From contig JACNJL010000028.1 in the NCBI GenBank assembly GCA_014382585.1, positions 111,019 through 175,018 on the forward strand: a stretch of DNA of 64,000 bases, given 5' to 3'. Of the stretch, positions 46,496 through 57,239 are shown piece by piece. The stretch is from Limisphaerales bacterium (GTDB taxonomy: Bacteria; Verrucomicrobiota; Verrucomicrobiia; Limisphaerales; UBA1100). The first letter of the stretch is position 1; the number at the start of each line of letters is the position of its first letter. Made by a program: the position numbers and the translations under genes. Under the pieces are notes generated by a model. The model saw only the letters and a list, made by a program, of their open reading frames with translations. It made no database searches and was not told where the DNA came from.

Positions 46496-47524
46496 TTACT
46501 CATATGAGGCTTGAGCACCGCCCACCACGCGTTTTTTCATCCACGGCATCAAGCCCCGCAGGCGGGCGCCTACTTTCTCGATGTTGTGTTTCTCGCCGTC
46601 TTTCATCAATTTGTTATAACGCTTGTAACCGTTCTCGTATTCCCTAACCCAGCCTTTGGCAAACTTGCCGTTTTGGATTTCCTTAAGCGCCGTCTTCATC
46701 CGACGTTTTACGCTGGCGTCAATAATTTTGGGGCCCACACTCACGTCACCCCATTTGGCTGTTTCTGAAATAGAAAAACGCATCCCACTAATGCCGGCCT
46801 CATTCATCAGGTCCACGATGAGTTTCAGTTCGTGCAAACACTCGAAGTAAGCCATCTCCGGCTGATACCCTGCTTCCACCAGCACTTCGTAACCCGCTTG
46901 GATCAACGCGCTGGCGCCACCGCATAGCACAGTTTGCTCGCCAAACAAATCGGTTTCCGTTTCCTCTTTGAAAGTCGTTTGCAATACACCGGCACGGGTG
47001 CCGCCAATGCCCTTGGCCCAGGCGAGCGCATTCTTCTTCGCTTTACGGGAAGGGTTTTGAAAAACCGCGATCAATGAAGGCACGCCCTTCCCTTCCAAAA
47101 ATTGCCGACGCACGATGTGCCCCGGCCCTTTGGGTGCCACCATAATGATGTCCACATTCTTTGGCGGCACGATGGTTTTAAAGTGAATGGAAAACCCGTG
47201 GGAAAACACAAGCGTCTTGCCTTTGACGAGATTCGGCTCGATGTCTTTTTTATAACACGCCGCTTGTTTGGTATCCGGCAGAGCCACCATGATGATGTCG
47301 GCGCGACGCACGGCTTCGTCAGTGTCGAACACTTCGAATCCTTTTTGCTTGGCCACGCGGCGCGACTTGCTGCCTTTGTAAAGGCCGATGACGACCTTGC
47401 ATCCGCTCTCTTTGAGATTGAGCGCGTGCGCGTGGCCTTGGCTGCCGAACCCGAGCACCGCAAGGGTTTTGCCCTTGAGATCTTTCAGGTTCGCATCTTT
47501 GTCAGTGTATACTTTTGCTGGCAT
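46496..47524 (-). CDS. ilvC: Ketol-acid reductoisomerase
   Basis: 342 residues, the short class I form. The Rossmann motif is [18 protein letters not shown], then [14 protein letters not shown] and [19 protein letters not shown], with the knotted metal-binding C-terminal domain including [20 protein letters not shown] and [15 protein letters not shown]. It converts acetohydroxy acids to dihydroxy acids in branched-chain amino-acid synthesis. ilvH is 30 bases upstream on the same strand. The large subunit gene ilvB is not in the window. Confidence 0.97.
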   Translation of the reverse strand: MPAKVYTDKDANLKDLKGKTLAVLGFGSQGHAHALNLKESGCKVVIGLYKGSKSRRVAKQKGFEVFDTDEAVRRADIIMVALPDTKQAACYKKDIEPNLVKGKTLVFSHGFSIHFKTIVPPKNVDIIMVAPKGPGHIVRRQFLEGKGVPSLIAVFQNPSRKAKKNALAWAKGIGGTRAGVLQTTFKEETETDLFGEQTVLCGGASALIQAGYEVLVEAGYQPEMAYFECLHELKLIVDLMNEAGISGMRFSISETAKWGDVSVGPKIIDASVKRRMKTALKEIQNGKFAKGWVREYENGYKRYNKLMKDGEKHNIEKVGARLRGLMPWMKKRVVGGAQASYE

Positions 47525-47554
47525 TATATTTTAAAAATTAGGGCAATTGGTTTG

Positions 47555-48025
47555 CTAGCGCGGTAGCGCTACTTTTCCGGTGCGAGTAAGTTCAATTACT
47601 CCAAAGTTTTCCATTAATTCAATAAACTTCGTCACTTTCGTTTCGTTGCCAGTGACCTCGATCGTCATGCTCTTGGGCTGAACATCCACAATTTTGGTGC
47701 GGAAAATATCAGTGATTTGCATCACCTCTGAACGCCGCTTGCCATCCACTTTCACTTTCACCAAAACTAATTCGCGATCGATGTATTCGTAATCGCGAAA
47801 GTCAGTCACATCGAGCACGTTAACCAACTTGTTGAGCTGACGCACGATTTGCTCCACCGTGGAATCATCGCCGCGAGTGACAATTGTCATCCGCGAAACT
47901 TCAGGATCGTGAGTGGGCGCCACATTGAGCGTGTCGATGTTGTACCCCCGCCCACTGAACATCCCCGCCACGCGCGTGAGCACGCCAAAGGTGTTTTCCA
48001 TAAGAACGGAGATGGTATGTCGCAT
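47555..48025 (-). CDS. ilvH: Acetolactate synthase small subunit
   Basis: 156 residues from ATG 48025 (MRHTISVLMENTFGVLTR); an ATG three codons earlier is possible. The ACT domain motif RVAGMFSGRGYNIDTLNVAP binds valine as feedback effector, and the C-terminal activation domain (EVMQITDIFRTKIVDVQPKS) completes the family length. It regulates the catalytic IlvB. The pair ilvH-ilvC lies next to each other, but ilvB is absent here, an unusual split because ilvB normally precedes ilvH. Confidence 0.94.
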   Translation of the reverse strand: MRHTISVLMENTFGVLTRVAGMFSGRGYNIDTLNVAPTHDPEVSRMTIVTRGDDSTVEQIVRQLNKLVNVLDVTDFRDYEYIDRELVLVKVKVDGKRRSEVMQITDIFRTKIVDVQPKSMTIEVTGNETKVTKFIELMENFGVIELTRTGKVALPR

Positions 48026-48099
48026 AGGCTGCATCGATTTCGGGCCGCGAAAACTAGCAACGGGGCATTGTTCGGTCAATCCAATTCACGAAAAAGGGG

Positions 48100-48918
48100 C
48101 TAAAAGAAAGGGTTGTTCGCCTGCTCCTCAGCCACCGTGGAGAGCGGTCCGTGACCGGGACAAATCAACGTGTCGCCCGGCAGAGTCAATATTTCCTCGC
48201 GCACTTTGGATTGTGCCAATTCCGGCGTATTAAAATCTTTCCCCATCGAACCGGCAAAAATTGCATCCCCAACCACCGCCACCGCCGGCGCATTGCCCGG
48301 CCAGCCTTTGATGACATACGTTACCCCATCTTCCGAATGCCCCGGTGTGAGTCGCGCGGTCACCGACAAGCCGCCCACCGAAACCGCCTCACCGGGCACC
48401 ACCCGATTACGCTCGGGCGCGCCGCTATTATTCGAGTGCAATACAATTTCCGCCCACCGCTTGCGCACATCCCCAATCGCCGCCACGTGATCGCCGTGCA
48501 TATGCGTGATAAATAAATGCTGCACATCCAACTCATGCTCATCCGCAATGCGAAATAAATCTTTTGCAAACCAACCCGTGTCAAAAATCGCCCCCACACG
48601 CGAAGCCGCGTCCCATGCCACGTAGCTATTCACCTCAAATCCCTCCGCCGTGGTCACCACACGCAACTCGCCCCAACGCGCCAGATCGACCGGCGCCGGT
48701 TCCCAACCATTTGCCACCCCCTGCGCTTTCGCCGCATTGAGCCCCAGCCGATCCGCCAGTGCGGCAATGTTCACTGGCGCTTCAATCACACCTTCGGTTT
48801 CCCATTCTTTCAACTGCGCTTCAGTCAAACCCGCCAATGCTGCCGCCGCGCTTATGGGCGTTCCCGTTTGCAAACGCGCCTTGCGGCACACATCCCCAAT
48901 GTGATCTTCCAAACTCAT
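48100..48918 (-). CDS. HTH-containing metallo-beta-lactamase fold hydrolase
   Basis: 272 residues from ATG 48918 (MSLEDHIGDVCRKARLQ). The first ~70 residues form a HTH-like helical region (ALAGLTEAQLKEWETEGVI, ALADRLGLNAAKAQGVANGW). The rest is a glyoxalase-II-type metallo-beta-lactamase domain with the binuclear site THMHGDHVAAIGD, LTPGHSEDGVTYV and VVGDAIFAGSMGKD, and a late CPGHGPLSTVAEE block. Persulphide dioxygenases and glyoxalase II share these motifs, so the substrate is open. The N-terminal helical fusion is unusual. It diverges from a TPR lipoprotein gene. Confidence 0.8.
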   Translation of the reverse strand: MSLEDHIGDVCRKARLQTGTPISAAAALAGLTEAQLKEWETEGVIEAPVNIAALADRLGLNAAKAQGVANGWEPAPVDLARWGELRVVTTAEGFEVNSYVAWDAASRVGAIFDTGWFAKDLFRIADEHELDVQHLFITHMHGDHVAAIGDVRKRWAEIVLHSNNSGAPERNRVVPGEAVSVGGLSVTARLTPGHSEDGVTYVIKGWPGNAPAVAVVGDAIFAGSMGKDFNTPELAQSKVREEILTLPGDTLICPGHGPLSTVAEEQANNPFF

Positions 48919-48983
48919 CCGCACGAGTTTGGCAAACCACCCCCACCATTGCCAGCACGCACCGCGCATGTTAAAAACCCCGT

Positions 48984-49985
48984 GTGCCAACGATCCGCGT
49001 AATCTTGCCAATTCTGTTCATCACCCTCCTCGGCGGAAACGGATGCGCTTGGATTAAAAGCATCACTCGCTCCAACACTCCCAAACCCGAATTACCCCCC
49101 GTACACTTACCCAACGCCAATAGGCCCGCCACGCCGCTTACCAAGGAATCAGAACTACAATACATCTTCACTGCCGATAATACTGCCATCACCGAGGTGG
49201 CCAAATGGATTGACGAAAACACCACCCTCATCCGCACCGACCCCACCCGACGCAAACTCCTTGCCCAGCGCATCCGAACGCGCCTCGACCGGGTCCGCAA
49301 ATTGTATCTCGCTTTTTTAGAAAAACACCCCGACAACGCCCGCGCGCGTGCTGCTTACGGGAGTTTCCTCGCCCATCTCGATGATCAACAAGGTGCGCTC
49401 CGCGAACTTAAAGCCTCTGCTGAACTTGCGCCTTTCAATGCCGCCGTGCACAACAACATCGCCACTCACCTCGGCACGCTTGCCGTGGAATCCGGCCACC
49501 ACACGCGTGTGGGTGAAGTGTTGGAGGCCTATCAAAAATCCATTCGCCTTGCTCCGCGCTCGCCGCTCTATCGGCACAACTACGCCATTGCACTTTCGCT
49601 CTTCCAAAAGGAAACCGCTGCACATTTGAAACTCACACCGCGCGAAGTCACCGAGGAAGCGCTGAAACAAATCACCGAAGCGTTGCGTTTGGATCCCAAC
49701 AATTTTGAAATCGCCGCTGACCTCGCCGAGACTTTTCACGATTTCAAACCCATCCCACGCCAGAAAACGCTCGCCGCGTGGAATCACGCCGCCACCCTCG
49801 CCACCACTGAAGACGAACGCAACTGGGCCGAATTACAAATGGCCATCGTGAACATCGAAACCAATCATTTCGACGAAGCCAAACGGCATCTCGAAAAAGT
49901 GAATGTCCAAATTTACGCTAAATTGAAACAGCGATTGCTCAGTGCCATCAAGCACACTCCTAAACAGAATCCCGCTAAGCCCTGA
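48984..49985 (+). CDS. Exported TPR protein, possible lipoprotein
   Basis: 333 residues from a GTG at 48984. The N-terminus is a signal-like segment with Cys (VILPILFITLLGGNGCAW), although GNGC is a poor lipobox. TPR units follow: ARARAAYGSFLAHLDDQQGA, AAVHNNIATHLGTLAVES, TEEALKQITEALRLDPNNFE and ERNWAELQMAIVNIETNH. Likely a periplasmic scaffold. Its start is about 65 bases from the divergent HTH-metallo-beta-lactamase gene, and its 3' end overlaps mpl by 11 bases. Confidence 0.75.
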   Translation: MPTIRVILPILFITLLGGNGCAWIKSITRSNTPKPELPPVHLPNANRPATPLTKESELQYIFTADNTAITEVAKWIDENTTLIRTDPTRRKLLAQRIRTRLDRVRKLYLAFLEKHPDNARARAAYGSFLAHLDDQQGALRELKASAELAPFNAAVHNNIATHLGTLAVESGHHTRVGEVLEAYQKSIRLAPRSPLYRHNYAIALSLFQKETAAHLKLTPREVTEEALKQITEALRLDPNNFEIAADLAETFHDFKPIPRQKTLAAWNHAATLATTEDERNWAELQMAIVNIETNHFDEAKRHLEKVNVQIYAKLKQRLLSAIKHTPKQNPAKP

Positions 49986-51351
49986 GCGCCGCCAGTAGCT
50001 TCTCGTGGATTCCCCCAAAGCCACCGTTGCTAAGCACGCAGAGAATATCGCCTTCCACTGCTTCGCTGGCGACGTGATTCACGATTACATCCACATCCGA
50101 CAAGTACGTGCCCCCTGCGCCGTGGCTTCGGATGTCAGCCATTAATCGCTCCGCGTCCAGCCGCTCAGCTTCAGGGATTTGCTCCAAACGCGCTACTTGC
50201 GCGACGACCACTTGGTCCGCATCCATAAATGACGCGGCTAATTCATCCTGAAAAACACTGCGCCGCGTGCTATTGCTGCGCGGTTCGAAAATCGCCCAAA
50301 TGCGGCGACTGGGATAACGTGCCTTCAGGGCCTTGAGCGTCTCGCGAATGGCGGTGGGATGATGGGCGAAATCGTCAATCACCGTCACGCCGCACGCCTC
50401 GCCGCGCACTTCCATTCGGCGTTTAATCCCCTCAAAGGAATCAAAGGCCGATTGGATTTGCAAATCACTCAACCCGCAATGCCGCGCGACGGCGATCACC
50501 GCCAGCGCATTGCGTACATTCAATTCGCCAAATAGCGGCAGTGAAAACTCCGTGCCTCCAATTGAGAACCGCGAACCCTCCACCGCAAACCTCAAGCCGG
50601 CCGCATCGCCCAAGCCGAATCGCTGAATCGGGCAATGATCAATTTTCAGCAAGGGCGCGATGTTCGCGTCGTCACCATTGGCAATGAGCAGTCCGTTACG
50701 CGGGATGAGATTGATAAAATGGCGAAAACTTTTTTGAATTTGGGCGAGGTTTTCAAAGATGTCCGCGTGATCGAATTCAAGATTATTGAGCACCGCCACT
50801 TCCGGTTGGTAATGAATGAATTTGCTGCGCTTATCAAAAAACGCCGTGTCATATTCGTCGCCCTCGATGATAAACCATTCGCTGTTCGTGAAACACGCGC
50901 CCTGCGAAAAATTATTCGGAATGCCGCCAATGAGATAACTCGGGTTCAGTCCATTGTGCTCAAACACCCAAGTGAGCAGCGCGGTGGTAGTGGTTTTGCC
51001 GTGCGTGCCGGCAATCACGATGGAACGCTTGCCGCGAATAAAAGTTTCCTTCAATAATTCCGGCAATGAACAATAGCGCAATTTGCGTTCCAGCACTGCC
51101 TCGGCTTCGGGATTGCCACGGCTGATTGCATTGCCGATAACCACCAACTCCGGCGCATCATTGAGATTCTCTTTGCGATAACCCACCTGCACTTCAATGC
51201 CGCGCTCGGCCAGAAACGTGGACATCGGCGGATAAACATTCACATCCGAGCCAGTGACACGCACGCCGCGCTCCTGCAACGCAGCCGCCACCGAGGCCAT
51301 CGCGGTGCCGCAGATCCCGATGAAATGGATGGATTGGATGTTTGAAAGCAT
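49975..51351 (-). CDS. mpl: UDP-MurNAc:tripeptide ligase Mpl (peptidoglycan recycling)
   Basis: 458 residues. Mpl joins recycled L-Ala-gamma-D-Glu-meso-Dap to UDP-MurNAc. The Mur ligase layout is complete: IHFIGICGTAMASVAAALQE at the start, ATP loop VIAGTHGKTTTTALLTWVFE, YEEDGDEYDTAFFDKRSKF-type EGDEYDTAFF, NLEFDHADIFENL and VIDDFAHHPTAIRETL. EGDEYDTAFFDKRSKF distinguishes Mpl from MurC. Its presence implies a meso-Dap cell wall and stem-peptide recycling. It is about 35 bases downstream of gatB. Confidence 0.95.
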   Translation of the reverse strand: MLSNIQSIHFIGICGTAMASVAAALQERGVRVTGSDVNVYPPMSTFLAERGIEVQVGYRKENLNDAPELVVIGNAISRGNPEAEAVLERKLRYCSLPELLKETFIRGKRSIVIAGTHGKTTTTALLTWVFEHNGLNPSYLIGGIPNNFSQGACFTNSEWFIIEGDEYDTAFFDKRSKFIHYQPEVAVLNNLEFDHADIFENLAQIQKSFRHFINLIPRNGLLIANGDDANIAPLLKIDHCPIQRFGLGDAAGLRFAVEGSRFSIGGTEFSLPLFGELNVRNALAVIAVARHCGLSDLQIQSAFDSFEGIKRRMEVRGEACGVTVIDDFAHHPTAIRETLKALKARYPSRRIWAIFEPRSNSTRRSVFQDELAASFMDADQVVVAQVARLEQIPEAERLDAERLMADIRSHGAGGTYLSDVDVIVNHVASEAVEGDILCVLSNGGFGGIHEKLLAALRA

Positions 51352-51386
51352 TCCAAATTAACCACAGAGACCCTGTGATGAAAAAT

Positions 51387-52810
51387 TCACGATCCCAAAA
51401 TTTTCTTGAGCAATTCCCCAACCATTTGAGGGTTTGCCTTGCCGCAACTGGCTTTCATCACCTGCCCCTTCAAAAAATTCAGCGCAGTCTCTTTGCCATT
51501 CTTAAAATCTTCGACGGGTCCGGGGTTGGCCTTGATCGCTTCATTGCAAAACGCCTCCAGTTCACCGGAGTCGCTTACTTGCGAAAGTCCTTTTTCCTCA
51601 ACGATGGCCAACGGTGATTGGCCGCTTTGAAACATTTCGACAAAAACATCCTGCGCAATCTTGCTGTTGATTTGACCGCCCTCAACCAGCCCAACCAATT
51701 CGCCAATCGCGCCTGCCTCAAATTTCACATCGGCCACCGAGCCGCCGGTTTCTGTGAGCTTGGCCTGTAAATTGTTCATCACCCAGTTGGACACCGCCTT
51801 TGGATTTTTTGCACCCTTCGCCGCCGCCTCAAAATAATCACCCAACGCTGCGTCGCCCACGAACACTTCCGCATCGCTGGCAGGCAATTGATAATCCGCC
51901 ATCAAACGCCGCTTCCGGGCGAGTGGGAGTTCCATCACTGAAGCCCGGATTTCGGCCAACCATTCTTCCGAAGGCGCGTGCGGCATCAAATCAGGATCGG
52001 GAAAATAACGGTAGTCGTGTGCGTCCTCCTTGGTGCGCATACTATCGGTGATGCCGACGACATCATCCCACCGGCGGGTTTCCTGCACCAACGTGCCGCC
52101 TTCGCGCAGCACGTTGATCTGGCGCTCAATTTCATAAGCAGCCGCGCGACGCACGCCGCTGAAGGAATTCATATTTTTAATCTCAATCTTTTCGCCTAAT
52201 TCAGTTTGGCCGATCGGCCGCACGCTGATGTTCACATCGCACCGCACCTGCCCTTTTTCCATATCGCAATCGCTTACGCCGCCGTATTCGAGAATAGCCT
52301 TGAGCGCGTTGAGATATTCATAAGCCATATCGGCCCCGGTGATATCCGGCTCGGTGACAATTTCCAATAGCGGCACGCCGGCACGATTAAAATCCACACC
52401 GCTATAATCAGCAAAATGAGTGCTCTTGCCCACATCCTCCTCGAGATGCGCGCGGTTAATGCGCACGCGCTCGGTGTCCTCGCCAAATTCAAACTCCACA
52501 AACCCTTCAATCGTGGATGGATAATCCAATTGCGTGAGTTGATAATTCTTCGGGTTATCCGGATAGAAATAATTTTTACGATCCCACTTTGAGAATCCGG
52601 GCACATCGCAATTCAATAACATTCCCGTTAAAGCCGTCTTTCGCAATGCCTCCGCATTGGGCACCGGCAGCACCCCCGGCAACCCAAGGCACACCGGACA
52701 CACATTCGTGTTCGCGTCCGCGCCATATTCATTGGCACACCCGCACCACATCTTCGTACGCGTGCGAAGCTGCACATGTGTTTCCAATCCGATGACTGCC
52801 TCGTATTCCA

Positions 52811-52811
<1 letters not shown>
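51387..52811 (-). CDS. gatB: Aspartyl/glutamyl-tRNA amidotransferase subunit B
   Basis: 474 residues from ATG 52811, which overlaps the gatA stop (TGATG). GatB amidates the misacylated Glu-tRNA-Gln or Asp-tRNA-Asn as the kinase/tRNA-binding subunit. Landmarks: VIGLETHVQLRTRTKMWCGC, NVCPVCLGLPGVLPVPN, RTHLEEDVGKSTH-type INRAHLEEDVGKSTHF, YPDPDLMPH-like RYFPDPDLMPHAP. A C-terminal YqeY-like tail (about 400-474) ends MVGELLKKILGS. Genes gatC-gatA-gatB are contiguous. Confidence 0.97.
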
Positions 52812-54265
<1,454 letters not shown>

Positions 54266-54267
54266 GG

Positions 54268-54546
54268 TCACTCGACGATTTTGGGCACGATAAAAAGTCC
54301 GTTGACGGTTTTAGGTGCATTGCCCATTGCGGCTTCGTGGGAGAGGGATTCGCGTGGTTCATCTTCGCGCAACACGTTAGTGAGCGGCACGGCGTGGGCG
54401 GTGGGTTCGACACCTTCGATGTCCAATTCGTTGAGCTTGTCAACGTACTTGAGAATGTCGCCGAGCTGCAATCCGAGGCGCGCCTCCTCTTCGGCAGTGA
54501 GCTCGATTCGGGCCAGCTTCACAGCGTGCTGGAGATCCTCGCGCAT
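54268..54546 (-). CDS. gatC: Glutamyl/aspartyl-tRNA amidotransferase subunit C
   Basis: 92 residues. GatC stabilises the GatAB complex. The family pattern [20 protein letters not shown] and [21 protein letters not shown] is clear, with the expected C-terminal [15 protein letters not shown] segment. It is four bases downstream of ptsH on the same strand. Confidence 0.93.
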   Translation of the reverse strand: MREDLQHAVKLARIELTAEEEARLGLQLGDILKYVDKLNELDIEGVEPTAHAVPLTNVLREDEPRESLSHEAAMGNAPKTVNGLFIVPKIVE

Positions 54547-54550
54547 CAGT

Positions 54551-54841
54551 CTAGGCCTCGCCGAATTTTCCTTCGATTAAGGACTGGATGGCATCCGCGG
54601 CACTTTCGGCATCATCTCCGCTAGTTTCGATAACCAAACGCGTCCCATTGGCTGCAGCGAGTGTCATCAGGCCCATAATGCTTTTACCGTTCACGCTGTC
54701 GCCGTCCTTGGTGACAGTAATCTCAGCCTTAAACGTGTTCGCCATCCTGACGAATGCGGCTGCGGGACGCGCGTGCAGTCCGGATTGATTAGAAATAATC
54801 AACTCCCGGATGACAGCTTCATGATGGCCATTCGTTTCCAT
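54551..54841 (-). CDS. ptsH: HPr-like phosphocarrier protein
   Basis: 96 residues. The phosphorylatable His lies in SGLHARPAAAFV and the regulatory Ser in GKSIMGLMTLAA (HPr Ser-46 position), with GTRLVIETSGDDAESA later. Both phosphorylation sites are therefore present. No PTS enzyme I or transporter component is in the window, so the carrier may have only a regulatory role with the HPr kinase encoded 50 bases upstream. The N-terminus (METNGHHEAVIREL) is a little extended. Confidence 0.92.
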   Translation of the reverse strand: METNGHHEAVIRELIISNQSGLHARPAAAFVRMANTFKAEITVTKDGDSVNGKSIMGLMTLAAANGTRLVIETSGDDAESAADAIQSLIEGKFGEA

Positions 54842-54891
54842 AGGTGCCAGGCGCAGGGATTTTCGGGGATAGCCGCCGGTTTGGCGAGGAA

Positions 54892-55839
54892 TTATTCCGG
54901 TTGACCCGGATTCATCTGCGCGATCAGACGTTTATTCAACTCCTCGGCAGCATTATAGCCCGTGCTCTTGAGCTTGCCTTGGAAGGCCGCAACCTCTACG
55001 AGCCGCGCAATATCGCGCCCCGGTCGCACGGGGATAATAATATGCGGGATGCGTACGCCGAGCACTTCGGTGGTTTTTTCCTCCATTCCGAGGCGATCCA
55101 CTTCCTCAACTTCATCCCAATCCTGCAAGGACACCACAAGATCGAGCTGCTTTTCGCGGCGGATGCTTTTCACGCCAAACATCATGCCCACATCAATGAT
55201 ACCGATGCCCCGCACTTCCATATGATTACGTGTGATGCTCGCGCTAGTGCCGATGACCTCGCGACCGTCGAGGAGTTTCACTTTGGTGACATCATCAGCC
55301 ACGAGGCTGTAGCCGCGCTCAACAAGCGCGAGCACACACTCGCTTTTGCCGATGCCGCTATCGCCCTTGACGATAACGCCGACGCCGAGAATATCCACCA
55401 TACTGCCCTGCACTTGGCCGCGCGGCGCGAACAAATCCTCCAACGCCATCGTGGCGCGGTTGATAAATTTCATCGTGATGAGCGGGCAACGAAACACCGG
55501 GATGCCTTCCTTCTCAGCGATTTTTAACAACGCGGCATCCGGTTTGAGATTGCGCGAGTAAACAATGCACGGGATACGATGGCTGCAAATCTCCGCGTAG
55601 CGTTCGGCGCGCACTTCAGGCGCAAGCGATTTGAGATAAGTTACCTCTGCCGAACCCATCACTTGCAGGCGGTTGATGGCAAAATATTTTGTGAATCCCG
55701 CCAGCGCGAGGCCGGGGCGATTCACGGTGGGCTCCTTAATGGCGCGCTTGAGACCATCGGCACCCGCAAGCAAACGCAAACCCAACGCGGAGGCGTTATC
55801 CACGTAAAATTCCTCGACGGTTATTTTGGGCTGGGGCAT
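54892..55839 (-). CDS. hprK: HPr kinase/phosphorylase
   Basis: 315 residues. The kinase domain has Walker A VKGDSGIGKSECVLALVE, the loop with metal-binding LVADDVTKV, and the HprK signature block IGIIDVGMMFGVKSIRR. The N-terminal domain (about 1-125) includes RLQVMGSAEVTYLKSL. HprK phosphorylates HPr on Ser and reverses it. It follows lptB by nine bases and precedes ptsH, a cluster order seen in many Gram-negative bacteria where it sits beside lpt and sigma-54 genes; here rpoN, hpf and ptsN are missing. Confidence 0.94.
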   Translation of the reverse strand: MPQPKITVEEFYVDNASALGLRLLAGADGLKRAIKEPTVNRPGLALAGFTKYFAINRLQVMGSAEVTYLKSLAPEVRAERYAEICSHRIPCIVYSRNLKPDAALLKIAEKEGIPVFRCPLITMKFINRATMALEDLFAPRGQVQGSMVDILGVGVIVKGDSGIGKSECVLALVERGYSLVADDVTKVKLLDGREVIGTSASITRNHMEVRGIGIIDVGMMFGVKSIRREKQLDLVVSLQDWDEVEEVDRLGMEEKTTEVLGVRIPHIIIPVRPGRDIARLVEVAAFQGKLKSTGYNAAEELNKRLIAQMNPGQPE

Positions 55840-55848
55840 TTCAGATGG

Positions 55849-56571
55849 TCAAATATTGAATTCAGGGCCAAGATAAAGATCGCGCGCTTGGGAGTCATTG
55901 ACAAGGAATTCCGCATCCCCTTCCAGCAGCACGCGGCCTTGGTGAATGAGGTAAGCGCGGTCCACCAGCTTCAACGTCTCGCGCACATTATGATCGGTGA
56001 TGAGAATGCCGAGGCCGCGCTCTCGCAGGCGGCGCACGATTTTTTGCACCTCGTAAACCGCAATTGGGTCTATACCCGCGAACGGTTCATCCAGCAATAG
56101 CAACTGTGGACTGGTGACCAGTGCCCGGGTGATTTCCAGACGGCGCTTTTCGCCGCCGCTCAATTGATAAGCTTTACTGTTTGCAAGGCTGGCAAGGTCG
56201 AGTTCTTCGAGCAAACTCTGCAAGCGCACGCGGCGCTCCACAAGGCCGATCTCGCAGGTCTCGAGAATGGCGAGAATATTTTCCTCCACCGTGAGCTTGC
56301 GAAATACTGAAGGTTCCTGCGTGAGATATCCAATGCCCGCACGCGCACGGCGGTGCATGGGCAAATGCGTGATGGGCTCTTCCTTAAATAACACGCCGCC
56401 TTCATCTGGCTGCACGAGCCCCACGACCATGTTGAAGGTCGTGGTTTTCCCTGCACCATTGGGGCCAAGGAGGCCAACAATTTCGCCGGGTTGCACGTTG
56501 ATGGAAACACCATCCACTACTCTCCGCTGGCCGTATTCCTTGGCCAGATTTTCCGTCGCCAGCAAACTCAT
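55849..56571 (-). CDS. lptB: LPS export ABC transporter ATP-binding protein LptB
   Basis: 240 residues. ABC motifs are intact: Walker [20 protein letters not shown]-loop GYLTQEPSVFRKLTVEENI, signature LSGGEKRRLEITRAL, Walker B LLLLDEPFAGIDPIAVYE and the H-switch ILITDHNVRETL. The Q-EPSVFRKL and NVRETL details are typical of LptB. It drives extraction of LPS from the inner membrane with LptFG, which lie elsewhere. Its ATG overlaps the lptA stop (ATGA). Confidence 0.97.
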   Translation of the reverse strand: MSLLATENLAKEYGQRRVVDGVSINVQPGEIVGLLGPNGAGKTTTFNMVVGLVQPDEGGVLFKEEPITHLPMHRRARAGIGYLTQEPSVFRKLTVEENILAILETCEIGLVERRVRLQSLLEELDLASLANSKAYQLSGGEKRRLEITRALVTSPQLLLLDEPFAGIDPIAVYEVQKIVRRLRERGLGILITDHNVRETLKLVDRAYLIHQGRVLLEGDAEFLVNDSQARDLYLGPEFNI

Positions 56572-57239
56572 TTTTGGGGCGGACCCAACCGACGCACCGG
56601 CGTTTCCGGAGCAATTTCTTTGGGGGCAGGCTTAACCGGAGCAGGGCGTCCTAAATTCGCTTCTTCGTTTTGCTTTGCCCCCAGGTTTCCTGTCAACCGA
56701 TCATAAATAATTACCGGCGCTGAAAGCTCCCCTCCCTTTTGATCAATAATCTTGGGAAGCAGATTACCCGGTTTCGAGGTCAACACCACTTGCTCGGTGA
56801 GCTGGGTGTAAACTGCTTTATCACCCATGGCGCGGCTTTTATTTTCCCGATTGATGATCACCACGTTGCCCTCTGCAATCAGCATTTTTACATTCCCGCC
56901 CATTCCCACCATTGGGCCGGGCAGCACTTTTTCGCCCGCGTTCAGCGGTGGTTTTTTAACCGGCTTGGGCGCGGGTTTGTCCGCTTTGTCCATAAAAATC
57001 ACCGTCAATTTATCGCAACTTAAATCCAATGTGCTATCCACGACCCGGACGTTGCCCTCGTAAATCGCCAATCGTTTTTTGAGATTGTAGTTAAAGGAAT
57101 CAGATGTGCTTTTCATCCCCTCCTCCTCCACCTTCACTATGGGTGGGGGGGGGGCATTTGCTTTTGCCGGTGCATCAACCGCAACCGCCAGCATTGCGAA
57201 CGCAAAACTGATACCGGTTATCGTTTTATTCTTATTCAT
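56568..57239 (-). CDS. lptA: LptA/OstA-like periplasmic LPS transport protein
   Basis: 223 residues from ATG 57239. A signal peptide (ISFAFAMLAVAVDAPAKA) precedes the OstA-type beta-jellyroll repeat, visible in YNLKKRLAIYEGNVRVVDST, LIAEGNVVIINRENKSRAMG and AVYTQLTEQVVLTSKP. A Pro-rich spacer (KPAPKPVKKPPLNAGEKV) sits in the middle and another at the C-terminus, both longer than in E. coli LptA. Overlaps both lptB and lptC. It forms the periplasmic bridge for LPS. Confidence 0.88.
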   Translation of the reverse strand: MNKNKTITGISFAFAMLAVAVDAPAKANAPPPPIVKVEEEGMKSTSDSFNYNLKKRLAIYEGNVRVVDSTLDLSCDKLTVIFMDKADKPAPKPVKKPPLNAGEKVLPGPMVGMGGNVKMLIAEGNVVIINRENKSRAMGDKAVYTQLTEQVVLTSKPGNLLPKIIDQKGGELSAPVIIYDRLTGNLGAKQNEEANLGRPAPVKPAPKEIAPETPVRRLGPPQK

